Part shown: one piece after another, positions 1-13,199 of the stretch
How positions within the stretch are numbered: the first letter of the stretch is position 1
How the letters are laid out: every line of letters starts with the position of its first letter
Source of the DNA: Butyriboletus loyo
Lineage: Eukaryota; Basidiomycota; Agaricomycetes; Boletales; Boletaceae
Reading direction: 5' to 3'
Length of the DNA stretch: 18,744 nt
Assembly: GCA_038093515.1 (NCBI GenBank)
Contig: JBBPSI010000363.1
Coordinates: 1-18,744, forward strand
The notes under the pieces: model-generated
Told to the model about the DNA's origin: nothing
What the model saw: only the letters and a program-made list of their open reading frames with translations
The model's database searches: none
Program-made: the position numbers and the translations under genes

Positions 1-618
1 CTCGGGTGGGGTCCTCGAATGGATCGCACGGCGGACGATGAACGTGCAAGTGACGATCTGCAAACGATCGATCTACCCCAGTTGGAGGAACTCGAGTTCG
101 GGTTCGTCGACGTGACATACGCCATCGACCTGTTGTCGTTGTTCGCGTTGCCAAACCTCCGAGTCCTTTCTGTCGAAGACGTCGCGTTCGGGATCCGGCT
201 CTGGGACCACCAGGACTGTTCGCGGCTGTTCGATCACCTCGTGGAGATGAGTGCAACGGAACGGGCATCGTCGTCCTCGTCGTGTGTTCCGCTGTCTTCT
301 CTTCGTGAGCTCTCGCTGCGAAGCATCGACGCAGATGATACCTCGATTCATAGGCTCTTTGGTCGCTTGTGCGCTCTGACGTCGCTCTGTCTGGACCGTG
401 TCGACGTCACGTCCCTTTTGGCTATATGTTCGGCTCTTCAACGTCATGCGTGTGACCGTCTTCATGTGTTGACCCTCAAGGACGTTGAGTCTTCAGCAGC
501 GGCTTTGGTGCTTTCGTCATATTCGTTTCCGCCCCGTCTCCGCATTTTTCTCGATATCGAGGACACGGATCGGGACGAGGAGGAGGAGGAGGTTGCACCT
601 TTGACAGCTTCCTTTTGA
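1..618 (+). CDS. Leucine-rich F-box-like protein, 3' end (5' part outside the window)
   Basis: The reading frame is open from base 1 to the TGA at 616-618, so the Met codon at 19 need not be the start and the gene probably begins before the window. The visible 205 residues contain spaced leucine-rich stretches: LPQLEELEFGFVD, LPNLRVLSVEDV, LRELSLRSID, LTSLCLDRVD and LHVLTLKDV. Their spacing resembles the irregular leucine-rich repeats that follow the F-box in the large F-box families of Agaricomycetes. An acidic run (DTDRDEEEEEE-like) lies close to the C-terminus. In that family such proteins recruit substrates to SCF ubiquitin ligases. The F-box itself would lie upstream and is not visible, so the assignment rests on the repeats only. 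No intron is needed in this part. A plain LRR protein without an F-box is equally possible. Confidence 0.55.
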   Translation, partial: LGWGPRMDRTADDERASDDLQTIDLPQLEELEFGFVDVTYAIDLLSLFALPNLRVLSVEDVAFGIRLWDHQDCSRLFDHLVEMSATERASSSSSCVPLSSLRELSLRSIDADDTSIHRLFGRLCALTSLCLDRVDVTSLLAICSALQRHACDRLHVLTLKDVESSAAALVLSSYSFPPRLRIFLDIEDTDRDEEEEEVAPLTASF

Positions 619-2145
619 TGGTCATGCTTACTTGCTACTTGGCCGTTGTTTCCGCGAATCTACTTTATATATGCACGAGATGACGTCTCTCTCTCTTGTT
701 TTTGTCTCTGACGGATCTCCCCCCCACACACACACACTTTCCCGTTACGACCTGACCTCTCGTTGGCGATATCGTGGATGTACTCTTCCATTATCTCGTC
801 GTGTAGTAGCTCTCAGCATTCAAGTCACTCGTTTCGCTTATACCATCACGGGGTGCTCCAACAGTGTTAGTGAGACCTTGACGTCGCTTTCGTCCTTCAG
901 TGGCATTTAAATCCTGTCGAGCTCTGAAACGTTGCGCGTTATCGACCACCTGACCTGATCCGACATCCATACCGTGTGGGTCGCCAGGCAGTCATCTCCT
1001 TGTTGCTCGCCATGTCATTCAGAAAGACGGGCCGCATCCGAAGTCGTTCAATGGAACCCATGGCAACGACGTCATTGAAATCGATCGACATACTTACTTG
1101 TGCCAGCACCGTTCGTCCGTTCGTCGGCGCCGTCGTCTTGGAGCTACGATAAATCGTATGTGCCTGATATCAAACGTGTCTGTATTTCTACACGGCAGGC
1201 TCTCGGATTGATCGTTATGAGGCTCCGAGCTTCGAGTATGTTAGAAGGTACGATTAATGAGTGGTGCAGCGTCACGTGGGGGGTCGGCTTTCAAGCAACG
1301 TGGGGGGGGGATGTATATGCCAGCACTTGAAGGAGGGTTGCGCTTGCGGTGTGCTCTCTGGTATATATATACTAGGGAACGTCCATGGATGTGGAATGTC
1401 TACCCGCCCCGGAAATATACGCTCTCGCTGTAGTTGGGCGATGCCAGTGTCCGATGCAATTCCACTCGATCGTCGGGGCGCTGTGCCACAACTACCGCCC
1501 CCTTCACCGACATCATATCGATTGTCGTCCGAGTCTGGATCTGAGGTACCACAAAGTACCCCAAGTTGGAAATGCGCGTCGAACATTGTATCACAAAGTG
1601 TATCCTTACCGACGTGCTCCAGATCTCACCAGTAACATTAATCCCGAGGCTTGATCTCGAGATGTCTGGTCGACCGTTACCGTGATACGCGCAATAATAA
1701 TAGAATTGGGGGAACAAGAACGGCGAATCCGCGTTTCAACAGACCGTCAAAGACGGGAATAAGCGAATCGAGGTGCGCAGGCGGCTTCTCAGGTTCTTGA
1801 ACATGGACACGTTGCCCCGAGATGACTTGTGGACTGAAAGCGAACGAGGGAGCACGGTCGAGACGGTGTACGTGGCGCGCCAGACAGCGGTGTGGATGGA
1901 TTCGAATCATGGACGCGGGAATGACAGCCTGTCCTTGTCAAGGGTGCGAGGGAGACGAGGCACGTGCTGATGGCAACGAAGTTCCGGTCGTCGCTTTTGT
2001 TCATTGGCAGTCCGTTAAACGAAGGATGCCATTCGTCGCGCATAAAGGCCCTGCGTTTCTGAAACCGTTCGTCGTTCTCTTGTCCACCCGCATCTCTGCT
2101 GGCCCTCGGCTCCTCATCGTTCTTTGAATACCGTCCCTCCCTTCT
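619..2145. other. Intergenic region, no gene recognised
   Basis: Only short frames are open here on both strands, and none shows a recognisable domain or a consistent set of splice sites. The base composition is mixed, with C-rich and T-rich runs near 715-740 and a G run near 1301-1310. A TATA-like string (gtatatatatac) lies at about 1361-1372, but no gene clearly follows it. The last 200 bases serve as the upstream region of the secreted protein gene that starts at 2146, and I saw no TATA box there. Confidence 0.5.
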
Positions 2146-3735
2146 ATGATCTTTCCCTCTCGTTTTCTGGCCCAAGTGGCCGTCTCTTTCGTGCTAGTTC
2201 TGAGAGCTAACGCCGAGTCCCATGTTATCAAATTCATAAACAAGTGAGTGGTCGACCGTCTCGATTCTCAATTTAAAAAAAAACAACCGACGACGATGGT
2301 AATTAGTTGTGGTTATGGATATGTGCGTCCGCTGCCTTCGACCACTCTCGATGATGTCTTACTCCATTTCTAGCCTGCGCTCGTATACGGTGGCAACAAT
2401 ATTCTCAATGGTGCCGACTCGTACACGAGCCAAGGTCCCTGGGCTGGAATTGCGTAAGTCAACGTCGAACAGCCGAAGCACATGGCTTGCGTCGCCGCAA
2501 ATCTGCTGAGACCTCTTTTCTTTTCTACTTTCCTCAGCTATCTCCAGACGGGTGAGTGCACACGCACGTGTCCTGAGCGATGCGAGCATCCCTTCTCAAA
2601 CACAAGGTTCTCTCACGAATAGGTCAATGTGCTGCCAATGGCGAACAGTGTACACTTTTGGAGACGAATCTCGTCAACGCGAACTCGGCAATTCCGGGAA
2701 GTGGTTCGAGCACGGACATTTCCTTGATAGCGCCGTGAGACTATCTCTATCTCATACCACCTCCACATCTGTCTGACCAAGTTGCTGATGCGCGTTTGTG
2801 ATCGGGACAGCCACGTGTATAACGTCGAAACCTCGTTTGCGTGCGTTGGATTCTGAATTTTTCTTCGTGTGCTCATGCTCGTGTCCTTTGCAGATATTAT
2901 AGTGGCTGCGATGGTCAAGGTCGGATATGTACGTTACCCCTCTTTTCGTTTGCGGTCTAGTGTCATACCGACGACGAACGACCCAAGGTTCGGATCCAGA
3001 TTGCACAAACGCAGCCTTTTTCAGCCCAAATGACTGGTTTGTTCAGGTCGCCTGTCAGGTCGACAACGTGAGTCCCAAACCCATTCACTCCCAGATTCCT
3101 GAATTGCGTTATGAACGCCATATACCTCATAGGTCAACTTGTTGATCGCGTTCTGCGCGGATGCCACACAGCTCGTGACAGGAAATGGGACTACTACTAC
3201 TCCGGGTAGTTCTTCACCAGCGATAAGCTCCCTGCCAACGCCGTCGAGCGTCCCTAGCTTGGGGTCTTCTACTCCAGGATCAAGCCCCCTGCCAACGCCG
3301 TCGAGCGTCCCTAGCTCGGGGTCTTCTATTCCAGGATCTGTGCCACCAGTAACACCGTCGACGTCCCCGGCGCCTTCAGCCACACCCACGCCCACGCCCA
3401 CGCCCACGCAGACATCCACTGACGTCGGCGATTTGGGGTGCGGCGAGACTGGATCGACGCCGATACCGACAACCACCCCCAGCAAGCCGGCGACATCCGC
3501 ACCTACATCCACGCCCACTTTGATCCCATCGAATTCAGCTCGACCCCCGGTATCGGTATCGGCATCGGCATCGGCGTCGCCTACGACCTCTCAGGCATGT
3601 CGTCCACGCCCTACCAGTCTCACGCCATCCAACTCCGCGCCTACGAAGACCCCAGTGACCAGCGCCAGTGCCAGCACTAGCACGCCCTCTGCCGGACGCC
3701 GGCGTCACCGCCGCACTGGCCATATCCTTTACTAG
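2146..3735 (+). CDS. Secreted cysteine-rich 'glycopeptide'-family protein with Pro/Ser/Thr tail, nine exons
   Basis: I join nine exons: 2146-2243, 2307-2322, 2374-2453, 2538-2551, 2623-2734, 2811-2840, 2894-2928, 2988-3067 and 3133-3735. All eight introns (51-84 bp) are GT-AG and every phase matches, giving 355 residues. Residues 1-23 are a signal peptide ending in ANA. Residues 24-163 match, from memory, a family annotated as 'glycopeptide' in Agaricomycetes: VIKFINNCGYGYP, then GIAYLQTGQC, then GSSTDISLIAPH, then YYSGCDGQG, then FVQVACQVDNVNLLIAFC. Eight cysteines (34, 72, 79, 122, 129, 134, 151, 163) could form four disulphides. Residues 164-355 are a low-complexity Pro/Ser/Thr tail that is probably O-glycosylated. 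The protein should leave the cell and sit in or near the wall. Its biochemical role is not established. There is no hydrophobic C-terminus for a GPI anchor. The end is basic (GRRRHRRTGHILY), which is odd. The exon model is strong for 1-163; the tail frame is less certain. Confidence 0.85.
3225..3338 (+). repeat. Two tandem copies of a 57-bp unit in the tail exon
   Basis: Copies at 3225-3281 and 3282-3338 differ at only a few bases. The unit is a whole number of codons (19 residues, core LPTPSSVPS-GSS-PGS), so copy-number change keeps the frame and lengthens or shortens the Pro/Ser/Thr tail. Confidence 0.9.
3379..3581 (+). repeat. Hexamer microsatellites in the tail exon
   Basis: Two runs of six-base units lie here: ccacgc-type units at about 3381-3410, encoding Thr-Pro pairs, and ggtatc/ggcatc units at about 3549-3578, encoding Val-Ser and Ala-Ser pairs. 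A unit of two codons keeps the reading frame when copy number changes. Confidence 0.75.
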
Positions 3736-4273
3736 AAACCCGTGACAAGAACAAAGAGGGCACGTAGCAAAGTTCTACCCCCTTCCCCCCCGCAGATCTT
3801 CCTACTATTCCGAATTAAAAAGTGGGTTTCGTAAATGCCTTTCAAACGTACCATAGTTGTCGTTGGCTGTCATTGGTCCCGATTTGGCTGGTCCTTCATG
3901 TCTGATGTGTTCGTCGGCGGTTTTTGTTTCTACATTCTCACTTTACCAAACTCGACGTGTCTGTGACAACCTGGATTGTATCATACATGCGTTGGCATTT
4001 CATGTGCGTCGCGTACGTACCTAGAGACCTCTGAGATGGTTGTTATCTATACCATTCCGACGTGCGTTTAGACGTATATATACCGTTTTTTTCTTCTTGT
4101 TATCGTTTGTCGTGTATACCCCCCCAATATACAAAGTTGATTGGATCTGGAGGACCTTGTGTGTGCTCCAAAAGGTCTCCGTGACTTGGGCTTGTAAAAT
4201 TGCACGATGAGGGGAATATATATATATTTAAAAGGTGCTCTTGATGAAGGCTGCTTGGCCACAAAATCAAGAT

Positions 4274-4308
4274 GTCGAACGTCGAACGTCGAACGTCAAA
4301 TGTCAAAC
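4274..4308 (+). repeat. Five heptamers, three GTCGAAC then GTCAAAT and GTCAAAC
   Basis: GTCGAAC stands at 4274, 4281 and 4288, followed by GTCAAAT at 4295 and GTCAAAC at 4302. The two degenerate copies differ at the CpG, which has become CpA. Confidence 0.9.
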
Positions 4309-4606
4309 GAGGTTCGAAATCGAAATCCATACGTGCATGGCAAGTTGCGCCCTCGTGAATGCCAACTTGAAGTCTGATTATGTAGTACATGGCACCGCAC
4401 GCGAGACGTTGTTGCTTTTAAACACGTACACGATACATACCTTGGGAAACTCGTGCAAAATAAAATTCAGCACCCAATTGGCAAAGGCCTTTACCTCGGC
4501 CTCGTCGGGTTCAAACGGTCCAAATTTACAGACGAAACGAGTGACCTGGTGTAATTATAATTATAATGCGTATCCGTATTCGCATGCGTATCCAACAGGG
4601 CACCCA

Positions 4607-4627
4607 CCCAGCACCCAGCACCCAGCA
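4607..4627 (+). repeat. CCCAGCA heptamer, three copies
   Basis: Perfect copies start at 4607, 4614 and 4621. The run has no visible function. Confidence 0.9.
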
Positions 4628-4806
4628 CCGTGTTGGTGCCGCATCGATCGGAACTTCAAGATACTTTTTTTTAGAATCCATATATAAATATAAATATAAT
4701 TACATAAAGTTAAAAGCCTCGGCCTGCCAGCCTGGGCGTGTCATGTACATAGTACTCAACCTCGACAGGTGTTCGGAGATCGCACGATGGTGCCCGTCTG
4801 GACGTT

Positions 4807-4835
4807 GATACTGATACTGATACTGATACTGATAC
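4807..4835 (+). repeat. GATACT hexamer, four copies plus GATAC
   Basis: This is a perfect microsatellite in intergenic DNA and would be expected to vary in length between strains. Confidence 0.92.
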
Positions 4836-5442
4836 ATATGTACTAGCTTCCTTCGCTTCCATATGCATATGCATATTGGCATCAACAACGAAAAATGAAT
4901 CAAAGAGGGCGACCTGACCGAGCTACTGTGCAGCCGGGGCCCGGCGCCGTTCCATTCGATCAGATCCATAAGTTATATATACGTATGATACATACGTGCA
5001 TAGCATACATACTTTGAGATATATCGACTGATGCCCGTGACCGGCCTAATATAAACACGACGACTCGGATGTACCCTCGATCCACCGTTCAGCGCTCAGC
5101 GCTTGGGTCGGTGGACCCCTGTGCCCACACTTTTTGTTTTTCGCCTCCATGATGGGCCCAGCCCTGCTCTAGACCCATCGGGCTGTCTCTGTAGCTCGAG
5201 CGCCGAGTGAAAGCCGACCAGTACGGCCACCGTGTCCTAGGGCGAACTTCATTCGAAAAACGGAAAGCGGGAAACAACTTGGAGGGAGGCCCGTGGACGG
5301 TAGGTGGGTGGGTTGGGGGGAGGGGAGGGGATCACATTTACAGAGTAGAGTAGATCCACCGCTTGATACGTCCATGTCCTCGCAAATGAATCACTACCGT
5401 ATCATTCGAATCGATCAGAGACAAGAAAAGACAAAGAACAGG

Positions 5443-9655
<4,213 letters not shown>

Positions 9656-10423
9656 ATGCTGCAGGTCATTTGCAAACGACAGCGTGGCCCCGGTAATCGA
9701 AAGGATTTAAATGTGCTCCCGTCTGCCCTGGACTCAGAATCCCCGCAATCCCCAACCGACCAAGAGATGGCCCACTCCTTCGACATTCCCTCCATCGTCA
9801 TCCAACCCTGCGAGCCATCGACACCAGTTGCACCCCAGCCTCAGCGTCGCTCTTCGCTACCACCCATCCACACAGACTGCCCACGTCCCATCCCCAACTC
9901 CTACTGGGCAACCTCCCAACTCCTCGCCTGCGAATACCCCTGGTCCCCATTCGAGTCATCCACCCAGAAACTCGACAAACTCCTCGCCGCCGGCGTCCGC
10001 ACCTTCATCGACCTCACCGAATCTGGTGAACTCTCCCCATACGCCCCTCACCTCCCCGACCTCGCCCAAGCACATGACATTCCCCTCTCCGACATCGAAT
10101 ACCGCCAGTTCCCTATCCAGGATCGGTCCTTACCCGAGTCAAGGGAGTTCATGTTTGCGATCATGGACGTGTTGAGGGACAATGAACGCCGAGGGCGGGT
10201 GAGTGCCGTACACTGCCGCGGTGGGATCGGACGGACGGGCATGGTCATCGGCTGTTGGCTCGTCGAGTCGGCGTACGCCAAGAGCGGGGAGGAGGCATTG
10301 CGAATCATCGCCGCCCTCTGGAAGACCGTCGAGAAGTGCAAGCGGTACCCGCACAGTCCAGAGACGGGGCCCCAGCACGAGTTCGTCAGGACCTTTGAGC
10401 CACCGAGACTCGTGCTTGCATGA
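9656..10423 (+). CDS. Dual-specificity / tyrosine-type protein phosphatase, single exon
   Basis: The 255-residue protein carries the cysteine phosphatase signature HCRGGIGRTG, with nucleophile Cys187 and phosphate-binding Arg193. Asp156 in FPIQDRSLP stands where the general acid of the family is usually found. The fold starts at about residue 79 with IPNSYWATSQLLACEYPW, a motif I recall from fungal atypical phosphatases, and then GVRTFIDLTE. It should remove phosphate from phosphotyrosine and possibly phosphoserine/threonine; some relatives act on other substrates, so the target is unknown. Residues 1-75 are Pro/Ser-rich and probably disordered. The Met codon at 9767 is an alternative start: it lies just before the proline-rich part and has G at -3 and +4. 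Unlike its neighbours the gene has no intron. The context gives no hint of a substrate. Confidence 0.85.
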   Translation: MLQVICKRQRGPGNRKDLNVLPSALDSESPQSPTDQEMAHSFDIPSIVIQPCEPSTPVAPQPQRRSSLPPIHTDCPRPIPNSYWATSQLLACEYPWSPFESSTQKLDKLLAAGVRTFIDLTESGELSPYAPHLPDLAQAHDIPLSDIEYRQFPIQDRSLPESREFMFAIMDVLRDNERRGRVSAVHCRGGIGRTGMVIGCWLVESAYAKSGEEALRIIAALWKTVEKCKRYPHSPETGPQHEFVRTFEPPRLVLA

Positions 10424-13199
10424 GCGGATGCCTCGTGTAGACAGCATTCCTTCCTCTTCCTTTCGGCGGGGTGTTCCCCAAATTTTCGGGGTAAGTTTCC
10501 CGCCAACCCATATCGTTCAACGCAGTTGTGGCTCATCATCCAAAGATCATAGCATCCGTGGGTGTCGCCGCCAATCGGCTTGCGTACCACAAACACGAGT
10601 ATGAGACATGGCCGTGAATGCGTCACAATGTACACACGCATCCTCATCCGGCAGGACCATCAGTTCGTATCATATGAAACACAGTTACCTCTTCGGGTAC
10701 TAGGAATCAAAGAACTTGATATATATCCCTAATATCGCGTTACCAAGTTGGCAAAGGACGCCTCCGCATGGTCATTAGGCATTCACTACTTTTAGATACC
10801 ATTTCGTCGTATCGTGATACCCACGCTTCGCGCCATATTTGCGCGAATGCGTTTGTCAATTTCATTCGGTGTGGCAAGGGGTTGCCTTTCATACAATACT
10901 CGAACTTGTTTTGTTGTCGTCGTTATCATTGTTCTTTCTCAGATGGGGAAATCGATTCATCTCTGCAGTCGGCGTCGCCCTGCGAGTCTTTCCGAGTGTG
11001 TCCAGTTTGGTTTCTTCCGAATGGACCCGACGGCACAGCGTGTCAAGTACTTGGCTTGGGTCCTGCGCTAGTGCTCTCGTCATGCGTTGCGGGGCGACAC
11101 GTACCATTGACAATTATCAGAAATACCTCCCGTATCGCCGCGGCCGTGGGTCACGACATGACACGCAACCCTCGCCCCATTGACAAGTTGCGTTTGTCCG
11201 ATTCTGTGTCCGCAATGCCATCTCGCTGGCAGGTCATGTCATGCATCACCACACTATCACCATCGTTATCGTCGTCGTCATCACTATTTATCGACGAATC
11301 CCAAGAGCGAGTCTCGGAACAGACCGTATCGTGTGCTATATCTGATTAGCCAGGGAAGAGCGAGAGAGCCTCGGGGGAGAGCAGGTGTTATATATATAGC
11401 TAATCTGCGCTGCCTCACCCAAAAAAAAACCAAGAGATAGGAATAAAAGATTTCAGGGAGTTGCACCATATCGGACGGGGGGGGGTCCATCTTTCAATCC
11501 CAACATAGCTCAGAGGTGCTTGATCCGGGAACGTATGACCCACGAAACTGAGTTGAGAAAGAGAAGTGAGCGATCGAGGCAAGGAAACTTTGGGGCATAG
11601 CGGTGTCAACAGACGATCGACAGGAAAGAAGAAAGAATTCAAGGGAAATGAAGCGCGAGATGAACGGAAGCGTACCTCCTACGTAGCCCATAAATTCTAG
11701 GCAGCGTCGGATCCGAATCTCATCGATTCGAGGGGTATGACGCGTGACGCGTCGTCCTGTGTGATTCGGTGTGTTGATGCGCGGTTCCCCTGGCCAGGGG
11801 TGTTGCGGTTGCGGTTCCGGCGTCGGCACGCGGACGGAAAGTGTGATGAGAGATATCACGCGTATCCCCGACATGACTGGTCAGTTTCCTTCGAATGTAC
11901 CTCTGTGGACGACAATGTCCGGCCGGATGACCAGGTGGTGACTCGGTGGTCAGGCCGTCATATGACCAGCTGCAAGTTAGTTCCTTCAACGAAAGAGATA
12001 TAGACACCGACAACGACGCACGCAGCCAGCGAAGTCATTACGCCCGCAGCTACAATGGCGACCTCAAGCCAAACGTTCTTCGGCGAATACGACGCGTACG
12101 CAACTATGAATCAGACGTGTATTATCGAATTATCCAATGATGATCGTGGGAGACTCACCCCCACTCGTTGCAAGTCGGTAATTACTTGGTAGCACAGCGC
12201 TCGCACAGACTTGTGCTCCTTCGCGCTTTTGCACCGTGACGGTATTATGGAATACAGCAGCACAGTGGTTCCAAAGGAACGACGTGCCTGCATGGGGGTA
12301 GTCAACGGGATCAAGTTGAAGGTGCCGCACCCACAAACATAAACGCTCGACTCGCACAAGTGCACTGGATCAGTATAGCATCAAAGGAGTCACTTTGTCG
12401 TACAATGATCATGCCCGCCGCACCGTGTAGTAAACACGCATGACAGTTCTGCGCTGCTTCTGGGGGCAACGTATGATTCCGAATGAAGTTGAGCGTGGGC
12501 AATGAACCAGATAAATTTTCTCATCTTCTTTCAACCACCTCATAGTATGCACGATCATTGATACAGCCTTTACATAGCCCAGGGATGCAAAGCATGCAGC
12601 AGATAAGTATGGGGGGACGGTACGAATCAGACGTTCGAGTCACGGAGTTCGAAAAAAAAAACACCGAAGGTCGTCTGTTCGCGGTTCACGAGAGCAGTCA
12701 CAGTGACTCGGCCGAGTTGCGGTACATGACAAGCCTATGGATCTGGCATTCTGCGGCTTGCGTTTCCGGGGACAATTCCGAGTCGGCAAGTGTCAAGCTC
12801 GCTTCAAGTTGACCTTTAGGTCTCCAGGCACGCCCTGGGAAAAATATTTTGAGGAAGCTTAGTACTTACAGTCACTTGTAATCAACGATAGCGACAACAA
12901 TGAGGTTGTGGTAAAACGGGTTACGAAGGGGGGTTACAAGAGGACTCGACAAAGGTGATGCGGAGAGGAGGGAGTCTTGAAAGCCACACGACTACTGCGA
13001 CTACGAGTTTGGCACGTAGCAAGAGCCATATCGGACGACAAAGCCAAGAAGAAGTGTCTTCCTGTAAGTACCTCGACAGCGATAGTCCATAGTTGATCAT
13101 ACTCTCTGAAGTGGCCCTCCCGTATGCTACCACATTTTTTGGTGGGTATGTATGAACAACAGTACTCAACGGTTGTCCCATCCGAGCCATTCGGACTCG
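10424..13199. other. Long stretch without a recognised gene
   Basis: Open frames here are short. The longest, 193 codons at 10768-11349 (+), is Ser-rich and matches nothing I know. I could not link the small frames on either strand by splice sites into a known domain. A short Met-start frame at 12055 (+) begins MATSSQTFFGEYDAY and stops after about 45 codons; I cannot name it. A TATA-like run (ttatatatatag) lies at about 11389-11400. The end near 12800-13200 may still hold decayed sequence from the WD40 pseudogene to its right. The region could contain a non-coding RNA or a fast-evolving gene that I cannot see. Confidence 0.4.

Larger units (their letters stand above)
3736..5442. other. Intergenic region between convergent genes, with short tandem repeats
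   Basis: This region lies downstream of both flanking genes, which converge, so it should hold two 3' ends rather than promoters. Parts of it (about 4080-4240 and 4550-4720) are A+T-rich. Open frames are short and cross repeats. I saw no gene. The three tandem-repeat runs are listed separately. Confidence 0.6.

Noticed and set aside
73..465. A 130-codon - strand frame opposite the F-box-like gene
   Set aside because: It is the antisense shadow of the leucine-rich frame, biased in composition and without a domain.
4311..4332. A ggttcgaaatc string resembling a tRNA T-arm
   Set aside because: No acceptor stem, D-arm or anticodon arm could be fitted around it.
10048..10647. A 199-codon - strand frame over the phosphatase
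   Set aside because: It lies opposite the phosphatase catalytic domain and shows no independent motif.
10768..11349. A 193-codon open frame on the + strand after the phosphatase gene
   Set aside because: The translation has no recognisable domain, several overlapping frames are also open, and nothing supports coding use.
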